DNA of 55,957 nt from Blautia sp. (lineage in GTDB: Bacteria; Bacillota; Clostridia; Lachnospirales; Lachnospiraceae), in contig JARIAQ010000012.1 of NCBI GenBank assembly GCA_029257775.1, positions 1-55,957 on the forward strand, given 5' to 3'. Below the pieces are notes generated by a model. That model worked only from the letters and a program-made list of their open reading frames with translations. It had not been told where the DNA came from and did not search any database. The position numbers and the translations under genes were made by a program. Shown piece by piece: positions 8,206 to 17,216 of this stretch (its first letter is position 1; each line of letters begins with the position of its first letter).

Positions 8206-8907
8206 ATGTCAGAAGAATTAAAAAAACAAGAAACCATGGAAGATTACATGAAAGAAATCGATGCCTCTTTCTCTGACTTCCGCGATGATGATATGATCAT
8301 ATGGGACAAATTAGAACAGATGAAACAAGACAAAACCGAATTTGATGTATCTATAGAAGGCATTGTAAAAGGCGGTGCTATTGCTTATGTAGAAGGGATC
8401 CGCGCTTTCATTCCTGTTTCCAAATTAGCTTTAAACTATGTAGAAAATCCAGAAGATTTTTTAAAGAAGACCATTACCGTACGAGTTTTTGAAGTAGACG
8501 AACAGGAAAATCGTCTGGTACTTTCCGCTAAAGAAATTTTAAAAGAAAAAGCAGATGCAGAAAGACGCAATAAAATCGACAATATTAAAGTTGGAAGCAT
8601 TGTAGAAGGCACTGTAGAGTCCCTGCAAACTTATGGTGCTTTTATTGATTTAGGCAACGGATTATCTGGTCTTGTACACATTTCTCAAATCTCCGAAAAA
8701 AGAATCAAATCTCCAAAAGCTATTTTAAACATTGGAGATACTGTAAAAGCAAAAGTAATCAAAAATGAAGATGGAAAAATCAGCTTAAGTATAAAAGCTC
8801 TGAATGAAATTTCTGAAGAAAAAGAAGAAGAACCTGACTACGAATTGCCTGAAAGTGAAGAAATCTCCACTTCCTTAGGCTCCTTATTTAAAAATCTGAA
8901 ATTATGA
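8206..8907 (+). CDS. S1-domain RNA-binding protein
   Basis: A 233-residue protein with two S1 RNA-binding domains (about 45-110 and 127-200); the second carries the classic GSIVEGTVESLQTYGAFIDL start and GLVHISQIS. It resembles the short RpsA-like proteins of Firmicutes, which bind single-stranded RNA and may aid translation or RNA turnover. N- and C-terminal tails are acidic. The frame is open further upstream, but GGAGG seven bases before ATG 8206 sets the start. The stop overlaps the ATG of the next gene (ATGA), so the two are translationally coupled. Confidence 0.85.
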   Translation: MSEELKKQETMEDYMKEIDASFSDFRDDDMIIWDKLEQMKQDKTEFDVSIEGIVKGGAIAYVEGIRAFIPVSKLALNYVENPEDFLKKTITVRVFEVDEQENRLVLSAKEILKEKADAERRNKIDNIKVGSIVEGTVESLQTYGAFIDLGNGLSGLVHISQISEKRIKSPKAILNIGDTVKAKVIKNEDGKISLSIKALNEISEEKEEEPDYELPESEEISTSLGSLFKNLKL

Positions 8908-9911
8908 AAAGAATACTCCAACGTTTTTTCATAGAAGGTACTCATGGAATGGCATGCGGAATCTTTGCCACATGGATTATAGGAAATATTTTTCAACAGA
9001 TTGCAGGGTATTTTGCCGGTGATTTTGCAAATGCACTTACACATCTGGGAGGGATTGCCATCTCCTTCACTGGCGCTGGTATCGGAATCAGCATAGCTTG
9101 TCGACTCCAAGAAAAGCCTCTTATTGCTCTATGTGCAGGTATTGCCGGTATGGCAGGAGGCACACCCGGCCCCGGACAATTCCTGGCTGCTTTCCTAGCT
9201 GCTTTCGCAGCCATTGAACTTACTCGCCTTTTAGCAGGAAAAACGCCATTTGATTTAATTTTATGTCCTGTGACAGGAATCTTATGTGGAGGGCTTGTAG
9301 GTCTTTGGGTCGGCACACCACTGAATCACTTCATGAAACAGATAGGAACTTGGATAAACTGGGGTACGCAACAACAACCCCTTCTTATGGGAGTGGTCCT
9401 TTCCATTCTTATGTCCGTTGCCATTATTTTTCCCATAAACACTGTGGCCCTTGGTACAATGCTGGAATTATCAGGACTGGCTGCCGGTGCTGCAACAATC
9501 GGATGTTGTTGCAGTATGGTTGGACTAGCTGTTGCAAGTTATCGAGAAAATGGATTTTCCGGAATTCTTTCTATTGGAGCCGGCACACCTTTGCTATTAC
9601 TTCCAAACATTTTTAAAAATCCATTTCTTTTACTGCCCCCTGTACTTTCCAGTGCTATTTTAGGACCTGTTAGTGTTCTAATTGGAAAAATGCAAAACAC
9701 TTCTGCAGGTTCCGGTCTTGGCACTATGGGATTTGCAGGACAGCTCACAACCTGGGAAGCTATGATTTCTGTCGAATCTGGGCAGATGATATTTTTTAAA
9801 ATCTTTTTGCTCCATTTTCTCCTTCCAGGCGCTCTCACACTATTGATTGCAAATGGCATGCGAAAATTAAACCTGATTAAATCTCAAGATATGCTTCTTG
9901 ACACACCGTAA
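8904..9911 (+). CDS. PfoR-like membrane protein (PTS EIIC superfamily)
   Basis: A 335-residue, very hydrophobic, glycine-rich protein with about eight to ten membrane segments. Its N-terminus (EGTHGMACGIFATWIIGNI) and repeated GTPGPGQF/GAGTPLLLL motifs match the PfoR/COG3641 family, named from a regulator of perfringolysin O and related to PTS EIIC permeases. No EIIA or EIIB partner is present, so sugar phosphotransfer is unlikely; the actual substrate or sensing role is unknown. Coupled by a four-base overlap to the upstream S1 protein gene. Confidence 0.75.
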   Translation: MKRILQRFFIEGTHGMACGIFATWIIGNIFQQIAGYFAGDFANALTHLGGIAISFTGAGIGISIACRLQEKPLIALCAGIAGMAGGTPGPGQFLAAFLAAFAAIELTRLLAGKTPFDLILCPVTGILCGGLVGLWVGTPLNHFMKQIGTWINWGTQQQPLLMGVVLSILMSVAIIFPINTVALGTMLELSGLAAGAATIGCCCSMVGLAVASYRENGFSGILSIGAGTPLLLLPNIFKNPFLLLPPVLSSAILGPVSVLIGKMQNTSAGSGLGTMGFAGQLTTWEAMISVESGQMIFFKIFLLHFLLPGALTLLIANGMRKLNLIKSQDMLLDTP

Positions 9912-9967
9912 AAGTCTTTTGGACTGTCTGTCACTTTTTTACCATCTAAAAAAGTGATGGACTTTTA
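9905..9967 (+). terminator. Inverted repeat after the pfoR-like gene
   Basis: TCACTTTTTT and AAAAAAGTGA can pair around a seven-base loop, with outer AAAGTC/GACTTT arms. The T tract after it is short (TTTTAATTT), so this is a weak terminator or partial attenuator ahead of the alarmone synthetase gene. Confidence 0.4.
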
Positions 9968-9990
9968 ATTTGTTTAACGAGGACATAAAC

Positions 9991-10635
9991 ATGAAAAACA
10001 TTATAGAACTAATAAAACAAGAAGATGCAGATGGTTGGGAAACACTGATGTTTCTCTACAACGCTGCTCTAAAAGAAATTAGCACAAAGATTGATATTCT
10101 CAACGATGAATTTCAGCACATTTATCATTACACACCTATCGAACATATCAAATCCAGAATCAAAACTCCTGCCAGCATTGTAAATAAGCTAAAAAAGAAC
10201 GGCTATGAAACCAGCGTAGAAAATATGGTAAAATACGTAAATGACATTGCGGGTATTCGCATTATATGCTCCTTCACCTCTGACATTTATCTCATTGCAG
10301 ATATGATTACCAAACAAAGTAATTTAAAAGTTGTTTCTGTAAAAGATTATATTACACATCCCAAAGCCAGCGGTTATCAAAGTTATCATATCCTGGTAAC
10401 TGTTCCCATTCATCTGACCCAAGGCATTGTAGATACTATAGTAGAAATACAAATACGTACCATTGCTCAGGACTTCTGGGCAAGTCTTGAACACAAAATT
10501 TATTATAAATTTGAAGGAAATGCCCCAGATTATATTCGCCACGAACTTCAGGAATGTGCCAATATCGTATCCAATCTGGATCAGCGTATGCTGTCCTTAA
10601 ATGAAAAAATACAGGAATTCTCTGAAAAGAAATAA
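9991..10635 (+). CDS. Small alarmone synthetase (RelA/SpoT-type GTP pyrophosphokinase)
   Basis: A 214-residue stand-alone synthetase domain that makes (p)ppGpp from ATP and GDP/GTP. Visible features: the R-K...S...K.KK segment (IKTPASIVNKLKKNGYET), the catalytic NDIAGIRIIC aspartate loop, the GYQSYH tyrosine-rich G-loop and the EIQIRTIAQDFWASLEHKIYYK motif with the catalytic glutamate. There is no hydrolase, TGS or ACT domain, as in Bacillus YjbM/YwaC. The open frame reaches a TTG at 9970, but GAGGA before ATG 9991 fixes the start. Its placement by itself suggests transcriptional induction under stress, not amino-acid sensing on the ribosome. Confidence 0.9.
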   Translation: MKNIIELIKQEDADGWETLMFLYNAALKEISTKIDILNDEFQHIYHYTPIEHIKSRIKTPASIVNKLKKNGYETSVENMVKYVNDIAGIRIICSFTSDIYLIADMITKQSNLKVVSVKDYITHPKASGYQSYHILVTVPIHLTQGIVDTIVEIQIRTIAQDFWASLEHKIYYKFEGNAPDYIRHELQECANIVSNLDQRMLSLNEKIQEFSEKK

Positions 10636-10671
10636 GTCACTTTTCAAACACTACATTCCTTAAAATAAAAT

Positions 10672-10721
10672 AGAAATATTGATGCATTTTCACTTATCCT
10701 ATAAAATGCATCAATATTTCT
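10672..10721. terminator. Bidirectional terminator
   Basis: AGAAATATTGATGCATTTT is followed after a 12-base loop by its exact complement. It lies between the convergent alarmone synthetase and DUF1002 genes and ends in A/T-rich runs on both strands. Confidence 0.8.
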
Positions 10722-10732
10722 ACAATATCATC

Positions 10733-11626
10733 TTAATTACCGGAAAATAAATTTCTAAAGAACTCTATAATTTTATCAAAAAATCCCTTAACCTGTTCTT
10801 CATTAATATCCAACTTCAAGCCCAAATCCTCGATTTTATTATACAAATTTTTCGCCTGTTCTTTTAAACTATTAATGTCCAAATCCAGATTTTCAATTTT
10901 TTCCATAAGCTTTACAATCGCCTGTCGGTCTTCTTCAGAAAGCTTTACCTCCATCTCTTTTGCAGCCTGATCCACAATCTTTTTTATTTCTTCCGGTGTA
11001 GACACATCACCACTGACTACCTGACCTTTAATAGCTCCAATAAGCTGCTCCGCTTTCTCCTGACTTCCTACTTCCTCAGCAACCTGACCGGTAATCACCA
11101 ACTCATTAGTAGCTGTTTCTACATTTTCTTTTTTCACTTCCTCACCAGTCATATTTTCATAGGATTTAATTGCACCTACTAAAGCAGCCGTTCCGGAAAT
11201 TTTAAATGGTCCTGCCACCACAATATCCGCATCTTTAATCCCTGCTGTGGCAAGGGCATTTTCATACATTCCCGGTGTACAGTATGTAATATTTTTTGTA
11301 GTTACATGGATTCCACTACCGGCTTTCTTTCCCTCTACCAAAACAGAAGAAAGCGCCCTTGAACCAATAACACTTTTATCCAGATAAGAATCCAGATATT
11401 TATGTTCATCTTTATTGGTCACTGTAGCAACCGTATAATGATCTAAATCTTTTTCAGAAACACCTAAAAGTCCCAAAACAGACTCCTTTTCTTGGGTATT
11501 TAAGTCTGCTCCCAGAGAAATATACGGCACATCTAATTTTGCATCCTCTCTATCTGCATAAACAGGAATAGAACAAGATGCCATAATAACACCTGTAAGT
11601 AATAATGCAATTCCTTTTTTCTTCAT
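10733..11626 (-). CDS. Secreted DUF1002 family protein
   Basis: A 297-residue exported protein of unknown function, common in Firmicutes. A signal peptide (about 1-25, ending CSIPVYA) is followed by the DUF1002 core (about 35-240), with SLGADLNTQEKESVLGLLGV, the KYLDS..IGSRALSSVLV segment and GPFKISGTAALVGAIKSYE. The tail is a lysine/glutamate-rich amphipathic helix ending in a hydrophobic stretch (FFDKIIEFFRNLFSG). AAGGAG precedes the ATG. It faces the ROK regulator gene across 181 bases, but nothing shows that the regulator controls it. Confidence 0.8.
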   Translation of the reverse strand: MKKKGIALLLTGVIMASCSIPVYADREDAKLDVPYISLGADLNTQEKESVLGLLGVSEKDLDHYTVATVTNKDEHKYLDSYLDKSVIGSRALSSVLVEGKKAGSGIHVTTKNITYCTPGMYENALATAGIKDADIVVAGPFKISGTAALVGAIKSYENMTGEEVKKENVETATNELVITGQVAEEVGSQEKAEQLIGAIKGQVVSGDVSTPEEIKKIVDQAAKEMEVKLSEEDRQAIVKLMEKIENLDLDINSLKEQAKNLYNKIEDLGLKLDINEEQVKGFFDKIIEFFRNLFSGN

Positions 11627-11665
11627 ATCACCAATCTCCTTAAATTCTACATCTTATACAATCCC

Positions 11666-11671
11666 ATTATA
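11666..11671 (-). promoter_or_regulatory. Extended -10 of the DUF1002 gene
   Basis: Minus strand TGGTATAAT carries a TG-extended -10 with perfect TATAAT, about 40 bases before the start codon. No good -35 is visible at 17 bases, as is common for extended -10 promoters. Confidence 0.5.
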
Positions 11672-11738
11672 CCACACTTCCCAGTCATATACTTCTAAAG
11701 TTTCTCTAAAGGTTCTCGAAAGAAGAAATGTATATCTC

Positions 11739-11767
11739 TTGCCCCATCCCCCATAAAAGTGTATGAT
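11739..11767 (+). promoter_or_regulatory. Promoter of the ROK regulator
   Basis: -35 TTGCCC (11739-11744), 17-base spacer, -10 TATGAT (11762-11767), about 40 bases ahead of the ATG. The preceding TTCTCTAAAGGTTCTCGAAA segment contains a partial dyad that could be an autoregulatory operator. Confidence 0.5.
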
Positions 11768-11807
11768 AAAGGCATAGATTTTAACAGATACGAAGGAGCT
11801 TTTTACT

Positions 11808-12974
11808 ATGTCCATTGCTAATCAGGAAATGATACGCAACAACAACCGCCGTCTGGTTTTAGAATTTATTATCAATCATCCTCCTATCTCCAGAGCGGAA
11901 TTGGCAAAGCAGTTATCCCTAACAAAAGCAACCATCTCAAATATTGTGCAAGAATTATTAGAACAACATTTTATTCAGGAAATCGGCAGTGCCCAGACTT
12001 CCATGGGAAGAAAACCCATCTTACTGGAGTTTAATAAATCCTATGGTTTTGCCCTGTCTTTAGAAGTACAACCGCAACAAATCATTGCCCTTGTAACCAA
12101 TTTAAAAGGCGAAATACAAGAGCTTACCAAAACACCTTTTCATCCGCAAGATAACCTTTTACAGCATTTAAAAGACATCTGCAGTTTTTATATAAAGAAA
12201 AATCCTAAGTTTAAAAATAAAATTATCGGTATTTCCATGGGTATTTATGGTGTTGTACAAAAAAACGAAATCCTATTTACCCCTTACTACCCACTGCCTT
12301 GCGCTCATTTAAAAGAACTTTTACAGGAAAATTTTCAAATCCCTGTTTTTGTAGAGAACGAAGCTAATTTATCTGTTTTGGGAGAAGCAGCTTTTCATCA
12401 TAAGTACAAAAACATGATACATATTAATGTCCATGATGGTATTGGTATGGGAATTCTTGTAAACGGACGTTTATACAAAGGCCGAGACGGCTATGCAGGT
12501 GAATTCGGGCATACCATACTCTTTCCCGATGGAAAACCATGCCCTTGCGGAAACTGTGGATGTTTTGAACTGTACGCTTCCCAAAAGGCCATTCTTGAAA
12601 GTTACGCTAAGAAAAAAAAGACGGATGCTGTTACAATCACCGAATTTTTAGAAGATTATAATAAACATATACCTCTGGCAAATGAAATGATGGATTTATT
12701 CGTAAAATATATTTCTATTGGCATCAATAATATCATCAACACCTTTAACACTGATGTCATTGTGCTGAACAGTGCTTTTTCTAATCATATTCCGGATCTA
12801 AACAGCAGAATTTTAAATTATTTATCCAAACACCAAAATCGTGATTGCAAAATTATTCCTTCTAAACTTGGAAATTTTTCTTGCTTGTTAGGTGGAGCAC
12901 GAGTATCCATTGAAAACTTTTTAGATATTCGACATTTACAAATACCCTCTACTTCTGTTATTTTAGAGCGTTAA
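11808..12974 (+). CDS. ROK family transcriptional regulator (NagC/XylR type)
   Basis: A 388-residue DNA-binding sugar sensor. The N-terminal winged helix-turn-helix (about 10-65; PISRAELAKQLSLTKATISNIVQELL) is followed by the ROK domain with the sugar site ENEANLSVLGEA, the HDGIGMGILVNG phosphate-loop segment and the GYAGEFGH motif. The zinc knuckle CPCGNCGCFE is intact. Such proteins usually repress sugar-use genes until a sugar or sugar phosphate binds. The gene is monocistronic with its own promoter and terminator; its targets are not adjacent, so the ligand cannot be guessed. Confidence 0.88.
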   Translation: MSIANQEMIRNNNRRLVLEFIINHPPISRAELAKQLSLTKATISNIVQELLEQHFIQEIGSAQTSMGRKPILLEFNKSYGFALSLEVQPQQIIALVTNLKGEIQELTKTPFHPQDNLLQHLKDICSFYIKKNPKFKNKIIGISMGIYGVVQKNEILFTPYYPLPCAHLKELLQENFQIPVFVENEANLSVLGEAAFHHKYKNMIHINVHDGIGMGILVNGRLYKGRDGYAGEFGHTILFPDGKPCPCGNCGCFELYASQKAILESYAKKKKTDAVTITEFLEDYNKHIPLANEMMDLFVKYISIGINNIINTFNTDVIVLNSAFSNHIPDLNSRILNYLSKHQNRDCKIIPSKLGNFSCLLGGARVSIENFLDIRHLQIPSTSVILER

Positions 12975-13153
12975 TACGAGACATTCACAAAAGTTTTTAA
13001 TTTCGTTCATGATTTCTTCACAACTTCCTCACGTTTTGAACATATTTCCAGGATATACTAATATCATAAAAATAATACAGAGCAAATTATTTTTATATTT
13101 TCTTTTTCATAAGTCGGCGTCAACGCCGACTCTCCTTCCTTTAATATTTATAG

Positions 13154-13192
13154 AAAAAAAACATCGCAGATTCATTTCTCTGCGATGTTTTT
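13154..13192. terminator. Bidirectional terminator
   Basis: ACATCGCAGA and TCTGCGATGT form a ten-pair stem around a ten-base loop, flanked by A8 and T5 tracts. It serves the convergent ROK and rsmA genes. Confidence 0.85.
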
Positions 13193-13199
13193 CTGTTTT

Positions 13200-14069
13200 C
13201 TATTTACTTTTAAATTCATTTGTCAATGCAGCAAATTGTTCTAAAGTCAATGCTTCTCCACGTATTCCCTCAGGAAATCCACAAGCTTTAATCACTCTTT
13301 GAATCTCTTCTTTTCCAAAGGAAAGTTCCGAGGAATTATTTAATCCATTGGCAAGTGTTTTTCTTCTCTGATTAAAAGAAGCTCGGATAATCCGAAACAT
13401 CAACTTTTCATCAATCACTTCCACCGGAGGAGCCGCATGTCTTGTCAAACGTATGACAGCACTCCCCACCTTAGGTCTTGGCATAAAACAATTTGCCGGT
13501 ACATTTGCCACAATATAAGGCTCTGCATAATATTGCACTGCCAGTGACAAAGCACCATACTCTTTTGTTCCAGGTCCTACCTGCATTCTATCCGCTACTT
13601 CTTTTTGCACCATTACTGTAATGGACTCAATAGGCACTTCTCCCTCAAATAATCCCATGATAATCGGCGTCGTAATATAATACGGCAGATTTGCCACAAC
13701 TTTAATCGGTTTTCCATTATTGTGCTCATCTGCCAGTTTTTTAATATCGACTTTTAAAATATCCTCATTAAGAACAGTTACATTAGAATACTCTTGTAAT
13801 GTATCTTCAAGGATTGGTATCAACGCTTTATCAATTTCGACTGCAACGACTTCTCTGGCCGCATAAGCCAGATACTGGGTCATGGTCCCAATTCCAGGAC
13901 CAATCTCCAGCACAAAATCATCTTTTGTAATCTCTGCAGCACTGATAATTTTCTCTAACACATGGGTATCAATCAGAAAATTCTGCCCAAATTTTTTCTG
14001 AAAAACAAAATCATATTTTTGAAGAACTTCTATGGTTTTTTTTGGGTTTCCCAGATAAGGGGCTATCAT
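13200..14069 (-). CDS. rsmA: 16S rRNA dimethyladenosine transferase
   Basis: A 289-residue KsgA/RsmA enzyme that dimethylates two adjacent adenosines in the 3' hairpin of 16S rRNA using S-adenosylmethionine. Signatures are KKFGQNFLID at the N-terminus, the SAM-binding LEIGPGIGTMTQYLA and VAVEID, and the catalytic NLPYYITTPI. The C-terminal helical lobe has the usual FNQRRKTLANGL. Length is normal; loss of this enzyme gives kasugamycin resistance in other bacteria. It lies 15 bases after the TPR/ATPase gene, so the two are cotranscribed; AGGAGG precedes the ATG. Confidence 0.96.
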   Translation of the reverse strand: MIAPYLGNPKKTIEVLQKYDFVFQKKFGQNFLIDTHVLEKIISAAEITKDDFVLEIGPGIGTMTQYLAYAAREVVAVEIDKALIPILEDTLQEYSNVTVLNEDILKVDIKKLADEHNNGKPIKVVANLPYYITTPIIMGLFEGEVPIESITVMVQKEVADRMQVGPGTKEYGALSLAVQYYAEPYIVANVPANCFMPRPKVGSAVIRLTRHAAPPVEVIDEKLMFRIIRASFNQRRKTLANGLNNSSELSFGKEEIQRVIKACGFPEGIRGEALTLEQFAALTNEFKSK

Positions 14070-14084
14070 CTTTTTTCCTCCTGA

Positions 14085-16451
14085 CTAAATATCAAAATCT
14101 TTTTCATACAACATAATTCTTCCACTGTCATCATCCAAATGACGTTTCGCCACTTTCTTTCCTACTCGGCGGCCTTTCTTCGAAGCTCTTTTAATTGCTT
14201 CATCCATCATTTCTCTTACCGTTCCAATGGTAACTGGATTTTCTTCATTTTGATTATCTCCAATTAAAGTATACAATGCAAGAACTGCCATATCATCAAT
14301 TTTATACCCCAGCTCTTTTGCATAAGTCTTTGCAAAAGATACCAACTCATCATTGGTGAATACCGGTATAACAACACGAGAATCAAATTTCTGGATAAAC
14401 TCTGGATATTTTTCTTCCAAACTGCGAATGCCCGGCTTTAAGTCTTCCAAAATAACCGTTAAACGGTTTGTCTTAAACTCCATAGCTTTTGACATATCTT
14501 CCACTATATTGCCATTTAATTCTCCTGCATTTTCAACGACCAAAAATCCTCCTGATAGCTTTCCTACAACAGCTATTGGATCTTTCTGATTTAGATCCTG
14601 GGCTGTAATAAAAGCAACCTTAGCGCCTTCCATCTGACGTTCTTTACAAAGAGCTTTAATCAATCCCTCAGAAAGTCTTGTTTTTCCAGAACCCTCACGT
14701 CCTGTAACAATAATATTTCCTGCCTGAGATGTTTTAGCACATACAGATTCCTGTGCAATATCTAAAACCTCATTAATCTGCTGAGTCATACCAGGAATAG
14801 GTGCAAAATAAGTAAATAATCTTCTATGTTCTTCTTCTGTCAGATGATGACGCATCAAACCTTCCACCGCAGTCTGAAATGCTGATGACTTCTCCGTTTC
14901 ATCTACAACAGAAGCAACTACTCTTTTTATATGGCCTTCTTCTTGCTCAGAAGAAAAAGAATCATTCTCCTCTACTTCCTGTTCTGATTCCTTGGAAAAA
15001 TCCATTTCTTCAAGAGCTTCTTTTACTTCTTCCACAGGTATCTCTCTGGTTTCTCCCTCTATAATCTCTTCCTCAGGTTCTTCCAAAGAAACGTTTTCCT
15101 CTACTACTTCTTCTTTTTCTTCTGCTAAAGCTTCGATTTGATTTGCTTTTTCTTCAAAAACAGCACTCAAATTTTCTGCAATCATAGCCGCTTTTGCAGC
15201 CGCCGGTGCAGGGAGAATATTTTCTGGTTTTTCCTCAACAATCTCCTCCACAACCTCTTCTACTTCTTCCGGGATTTCCTCTGCAGTTTCTTCTGCACCT
15301 TCAGCTACTGCCTGTGCCAATTCATTTGCTGTTTCCGCTAAAAGTGCTTCTAAATCAAATTCTACACTTTTTGTATCTGTCTTAAAGGAATCTGTCTTTG
15401 CCCCATCAGAAGAAAGCATTTCGGATTTCGGTGCTTCTGCCTTTACTTCCATGGTCATAGCATTTCCTATATGAAATGGTTTAAATTCTGTGCCTTTCGT
15501 CATATCTTCCGGCTCCAGATCCTTAATCACATATCCTTGTTCTTCTTTGGCAACAGGTGGTTCCTTGGCAGCTGCCGTTTCCATCTTAGCTGTATCCGGC
15601 GCTTTGGGCTGAAATACATCTCTTAAATCTTGAGCCACACGTTCTGGAAGATCTTCCGGCTGTTTTATAGCTTCCGGCTGTATTTCCGGATGCACAACAG
15701 CTTCTGTGGCAGCTTCCTGTTCCTCAAAACCGCCCAATTTAATACTATTTAATATCTCTTCTATTTCTTTATCCTGTACGGAATCTTGTGCAGATTCTGC
15801 TTTTGATGCTTTAGGCGCTTCAACCTTTCTGATTGGAACACCTTTTGCTTTATTGTAACTTTCTTGCTGCATTGGTGTCAGCGGCGCAAATCGCATTTTC
15901 AGTTCCATGGCTTTTGTGACGTATTTTCCTTCACTAAACCATAAAATCAAATCATCACATTCTTCTATACAAGCTTCTTTCATACCTGCTTTTGCATAAA
16001 GTCTGGCAAGCTCATAAGCCCATCTTTCTGTATACTCTCTGCTCTTATAATCCTGAAGGATAGCAATTTGTTCTTCAATGGCAGAACGTCTTGCTCTATA
16101 AATCTTATATTTTAAAATGTAGCGACTGTTGTCATTGGGAGAAATCTCCACAAATTTCTTATAGTAATTCAATGCCTCGTCAAATTCACCCATTTTTATA
16201 GAAAGCTCAACCAATCTGTATATAACAGTCTTTCCAATAGGAGCTCTCTGATGCGCAAGGAGCAGAAGCTTTCGACTATCTTCATACCTTTTATTGGCTT
16301 CATATATCTCGCCCACCATACACAAAGTTCTGGCACTGCGTACTCTACGCCAATCAATGGTATCTACAATTTTTAGAGCACCTTTGTAATCCTGTTTATC
16401 AACCAACTGGCTGATTTCTTCCAATTTTGCCCTGTACTCGTTTTTATCCAA
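14085..16451 (-). CDS. TPR protein with acidic linker and C-terminal AAA-type ATPase domain
   Basis: A large 788-residue protein in three parts. An N-terminal TPR array (about 1-200) carries repeats such as GEFDEALNYYKKFVEISP. A long low-complexity, strongly acidic Ala/Glu-rich linker (about 210-530) follows. A P-loop domain (about 545-760) has the Walker A motif GREGSGKT and a hydrophobic FLVVENAG strand where Walker B would be, with Glu-Asn in place of Asp-Glu. The fold recalls SpoVK/CbbX-like AAA proteins, but I cannot name a function. The open frame begins at a GTG buried in the ribosome site AGAGGTG; TTG 16451, six bases after it, is the better start. Downstream rsmA is 15 bases away, hinting at a link to ribosome or stress physiology, which is inference. 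Confidence 0.75.
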   Translation of the reverse strand: MDKNEYRAKLEEISQLVDKQDYKGALKIVDTIDWRRVRSARTLCMVGEIYEANKRYEDSRKLLLLAHQRAPIGKTVIYRLVELSIKMGEFDEALNYYKKFVEISPNDNSRYILKYKIYRARRSAIEEQIAILQDYKSREYTERWAYELARLYAKAGMKEACIEECDDLILWFSEGKYVTKAMELKMRFAPLTPMQQESYNKAKGVPIRKVEAPKASKAESAQDSVQDKEIEEILNSIKLGGFEEQEAATEAVVHPEIQPEAIKQPEDLPERVAQDLRDVFQPKAPDTAKMETAAAKEPPVAKEEQGYVIKDLEPEDMTKGTEFKPFHIGNAMTMEVKAEAPKSEMLSSDGAKTDSFKTDTKSVEFDLEALLAETANELAQAVAEGAEETAEEIPEEVEEVVEEIVEEKPENILPAPAAAKAAMIAENLSAVFEEKANQIEALAEEKEEVVEENVSLEEPEEEIIEGETREIPVEEVKEALEEMDFSKESEQEVEENDSFSSEQEEGHIKRVVASVVDETEKSSAFQTAVEGLMRHHLTEEEHRRLFTYFAPIPGMTQQINEVLDIAQESVCAKTSQAGNIIVTGREGSGKTRLSEGLIKALCKERQMEGAKVAFITAQDLNQKDPIAVVGKLSGGFLVVENAGELNGNIVEDMSKAMEFKTNRLTVILEDLKPGIRSLEEKYPEFIQKFDSRVVIPVFTNDELVSFAKTYAKELGYKIDDMAVLALYTLIGDNQNEENPVTIGTVREMMDEAIKRASKKGRRVGKKVAKRHLDDDSGRIMLYEKDFDI

Positions 16452-16550
16452 TTTATTCACCTCTGTACGTTTAGTAATTTGTATATAGTTTCAAATATGT
16501 ATTCTTATCTGTAATTCTTGCTAAGGGTATAAGACTCCATAATTGATTTA

Positions 16551-16579
16551 ATTCTAGCATACAGACTATGGTATGTCAA
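16551..16579 (-). promoter_or_regulatory. Promoter of the TPR/ATPase-rsmA operon
   Basis: Minus strand -35 TTGACA (16574-16579), 17-base spacer, -10 TAGAAT (16551-16556): a strong sigma-A promoter, about 95 bases before the gene. Confidence 0.75.
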
Positions 16580-16624
16580 AGTAAATGATTGGATTTTATT
16601 CTTCCAGAATCAAACAATCAAAAA

Positions 16625-16665
16625 AGCTTCGGGGAAATCTGCTTTACAGAACTCCTCGAAGCTTC
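16625..16665 (-). terminator. queT terminator
   Basis: Minus-strand arms AAGCTTCGAGGAGTTCTG and CAGATTTCCCCGAAGCTT pair with small internal loops and end in TTTTTT, just after the queT stop. Confidence 0.8.
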
Positions 16666-16669
16666 CATC

Positions 16670-17164
16670 TTATGCTCTTTGTGATGTGAAAATTCTTCCA
16701 CTATATTTTTTCAAAACTGCCGCCAAAACATTCCCCAGAATTCCACAAGATATAATTTCTCCAATTCCTACAGTTAACGCCAAAAATGGAATTGGCAAAA
16801 TAACACCATATGCATAGCGAAGCACAAAAGGAACAATCAAGGCATTTGCCAAAATAGGCGGTAAAACCGCTACACCTCTATGATGCTTTCTCAACATATA
16901 GGTTCCGCTTGCCCCAATAAGAGTTGCAATACTGCCACAAATAATATCAGGCAAAACTGCTCCACCTGTAATATTTCCAATCAGGCATCCTACAAACAAT
17001 CCTGGTATTGCCGCTGGGGTAAAAATAGGTAAAATCGTCAACATTTCCGCAACGCGAACCTGTATCTCCCCAAAGCTAATGGGTGCGAAAACAATAGTAA
17101 GCACCACATAAATCGCCGCAATCATTGCAGCTTGTGTTAAATACGACACATTTTTGTTCTTCAT
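16670..17164 (-). CDS. queT: QueT family queuosine-precursor transporter
   Basis: A 164-residue membrane protein with five to six segments, of the QueT family of ECF-type substrate-binding (S) components. It would bring in queuosine precursors such as preQ1 for tRNA modification together with a general ECF energising module, which is not encoded nearby. Family features include the ISFGEIQVRVAEMLTILPIF segment and the GxxxGNxxxG motif (GCLIGNITGG). A preQ1-I riboswitch in its leader supports the substrate directly. Single-gene unit with its own promoter and terminator; AAAGGAG precedes the ATG. Confidence 0.93.
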   Translation of the reverse strand: MKNKNVSYLTQAAMIAAIYVVLTIVFAPISFGEIQVRVAEMLTILPIFTPAAIPGLFVGCLIGNITGGAVLPDIICGSIATLIGASGTYMLRKHHRGVAVLPPILANALIVPFVLRYAYGVILPIPFLALTVGIGEIISCGILGNVLAAVLKKYSGRIFTSQRA

Positions 17165-17176
17165 ATTCTATTCTCT

Positions 17177-17216
17177 CCTTTAGTTTTGTTTTACGTGTGG
17201 AAGGTCACGAACACAC
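17177..17216 (-). promoter_or_regulatory. preQ1-I riboswitch, translational type
   Basis: The minus strand shows a five-pair stem GTGTG/CACAC with loop TTCGTGACCTTC, then the A-rich tail GTAAAACAAAACTAAAGG, which runs into the ribosome site. This is the compact pseudoknot layout of preQ1-I aptamers. Loop CCTT can pair with AAGG of the Shine-Dalgarno sequence, so bound preQ1 would hide it, as in the Thermoanaerobacter example. The target gene, queT, fits. Confidence 0.82.

Noticed and set aside
13009-13302. Small plus-strand gene of 97 codons after the ROK gene
   Set aside because: It runs through a palindrome and a terminator and into the antisense of rsmA, with no ribosome site.
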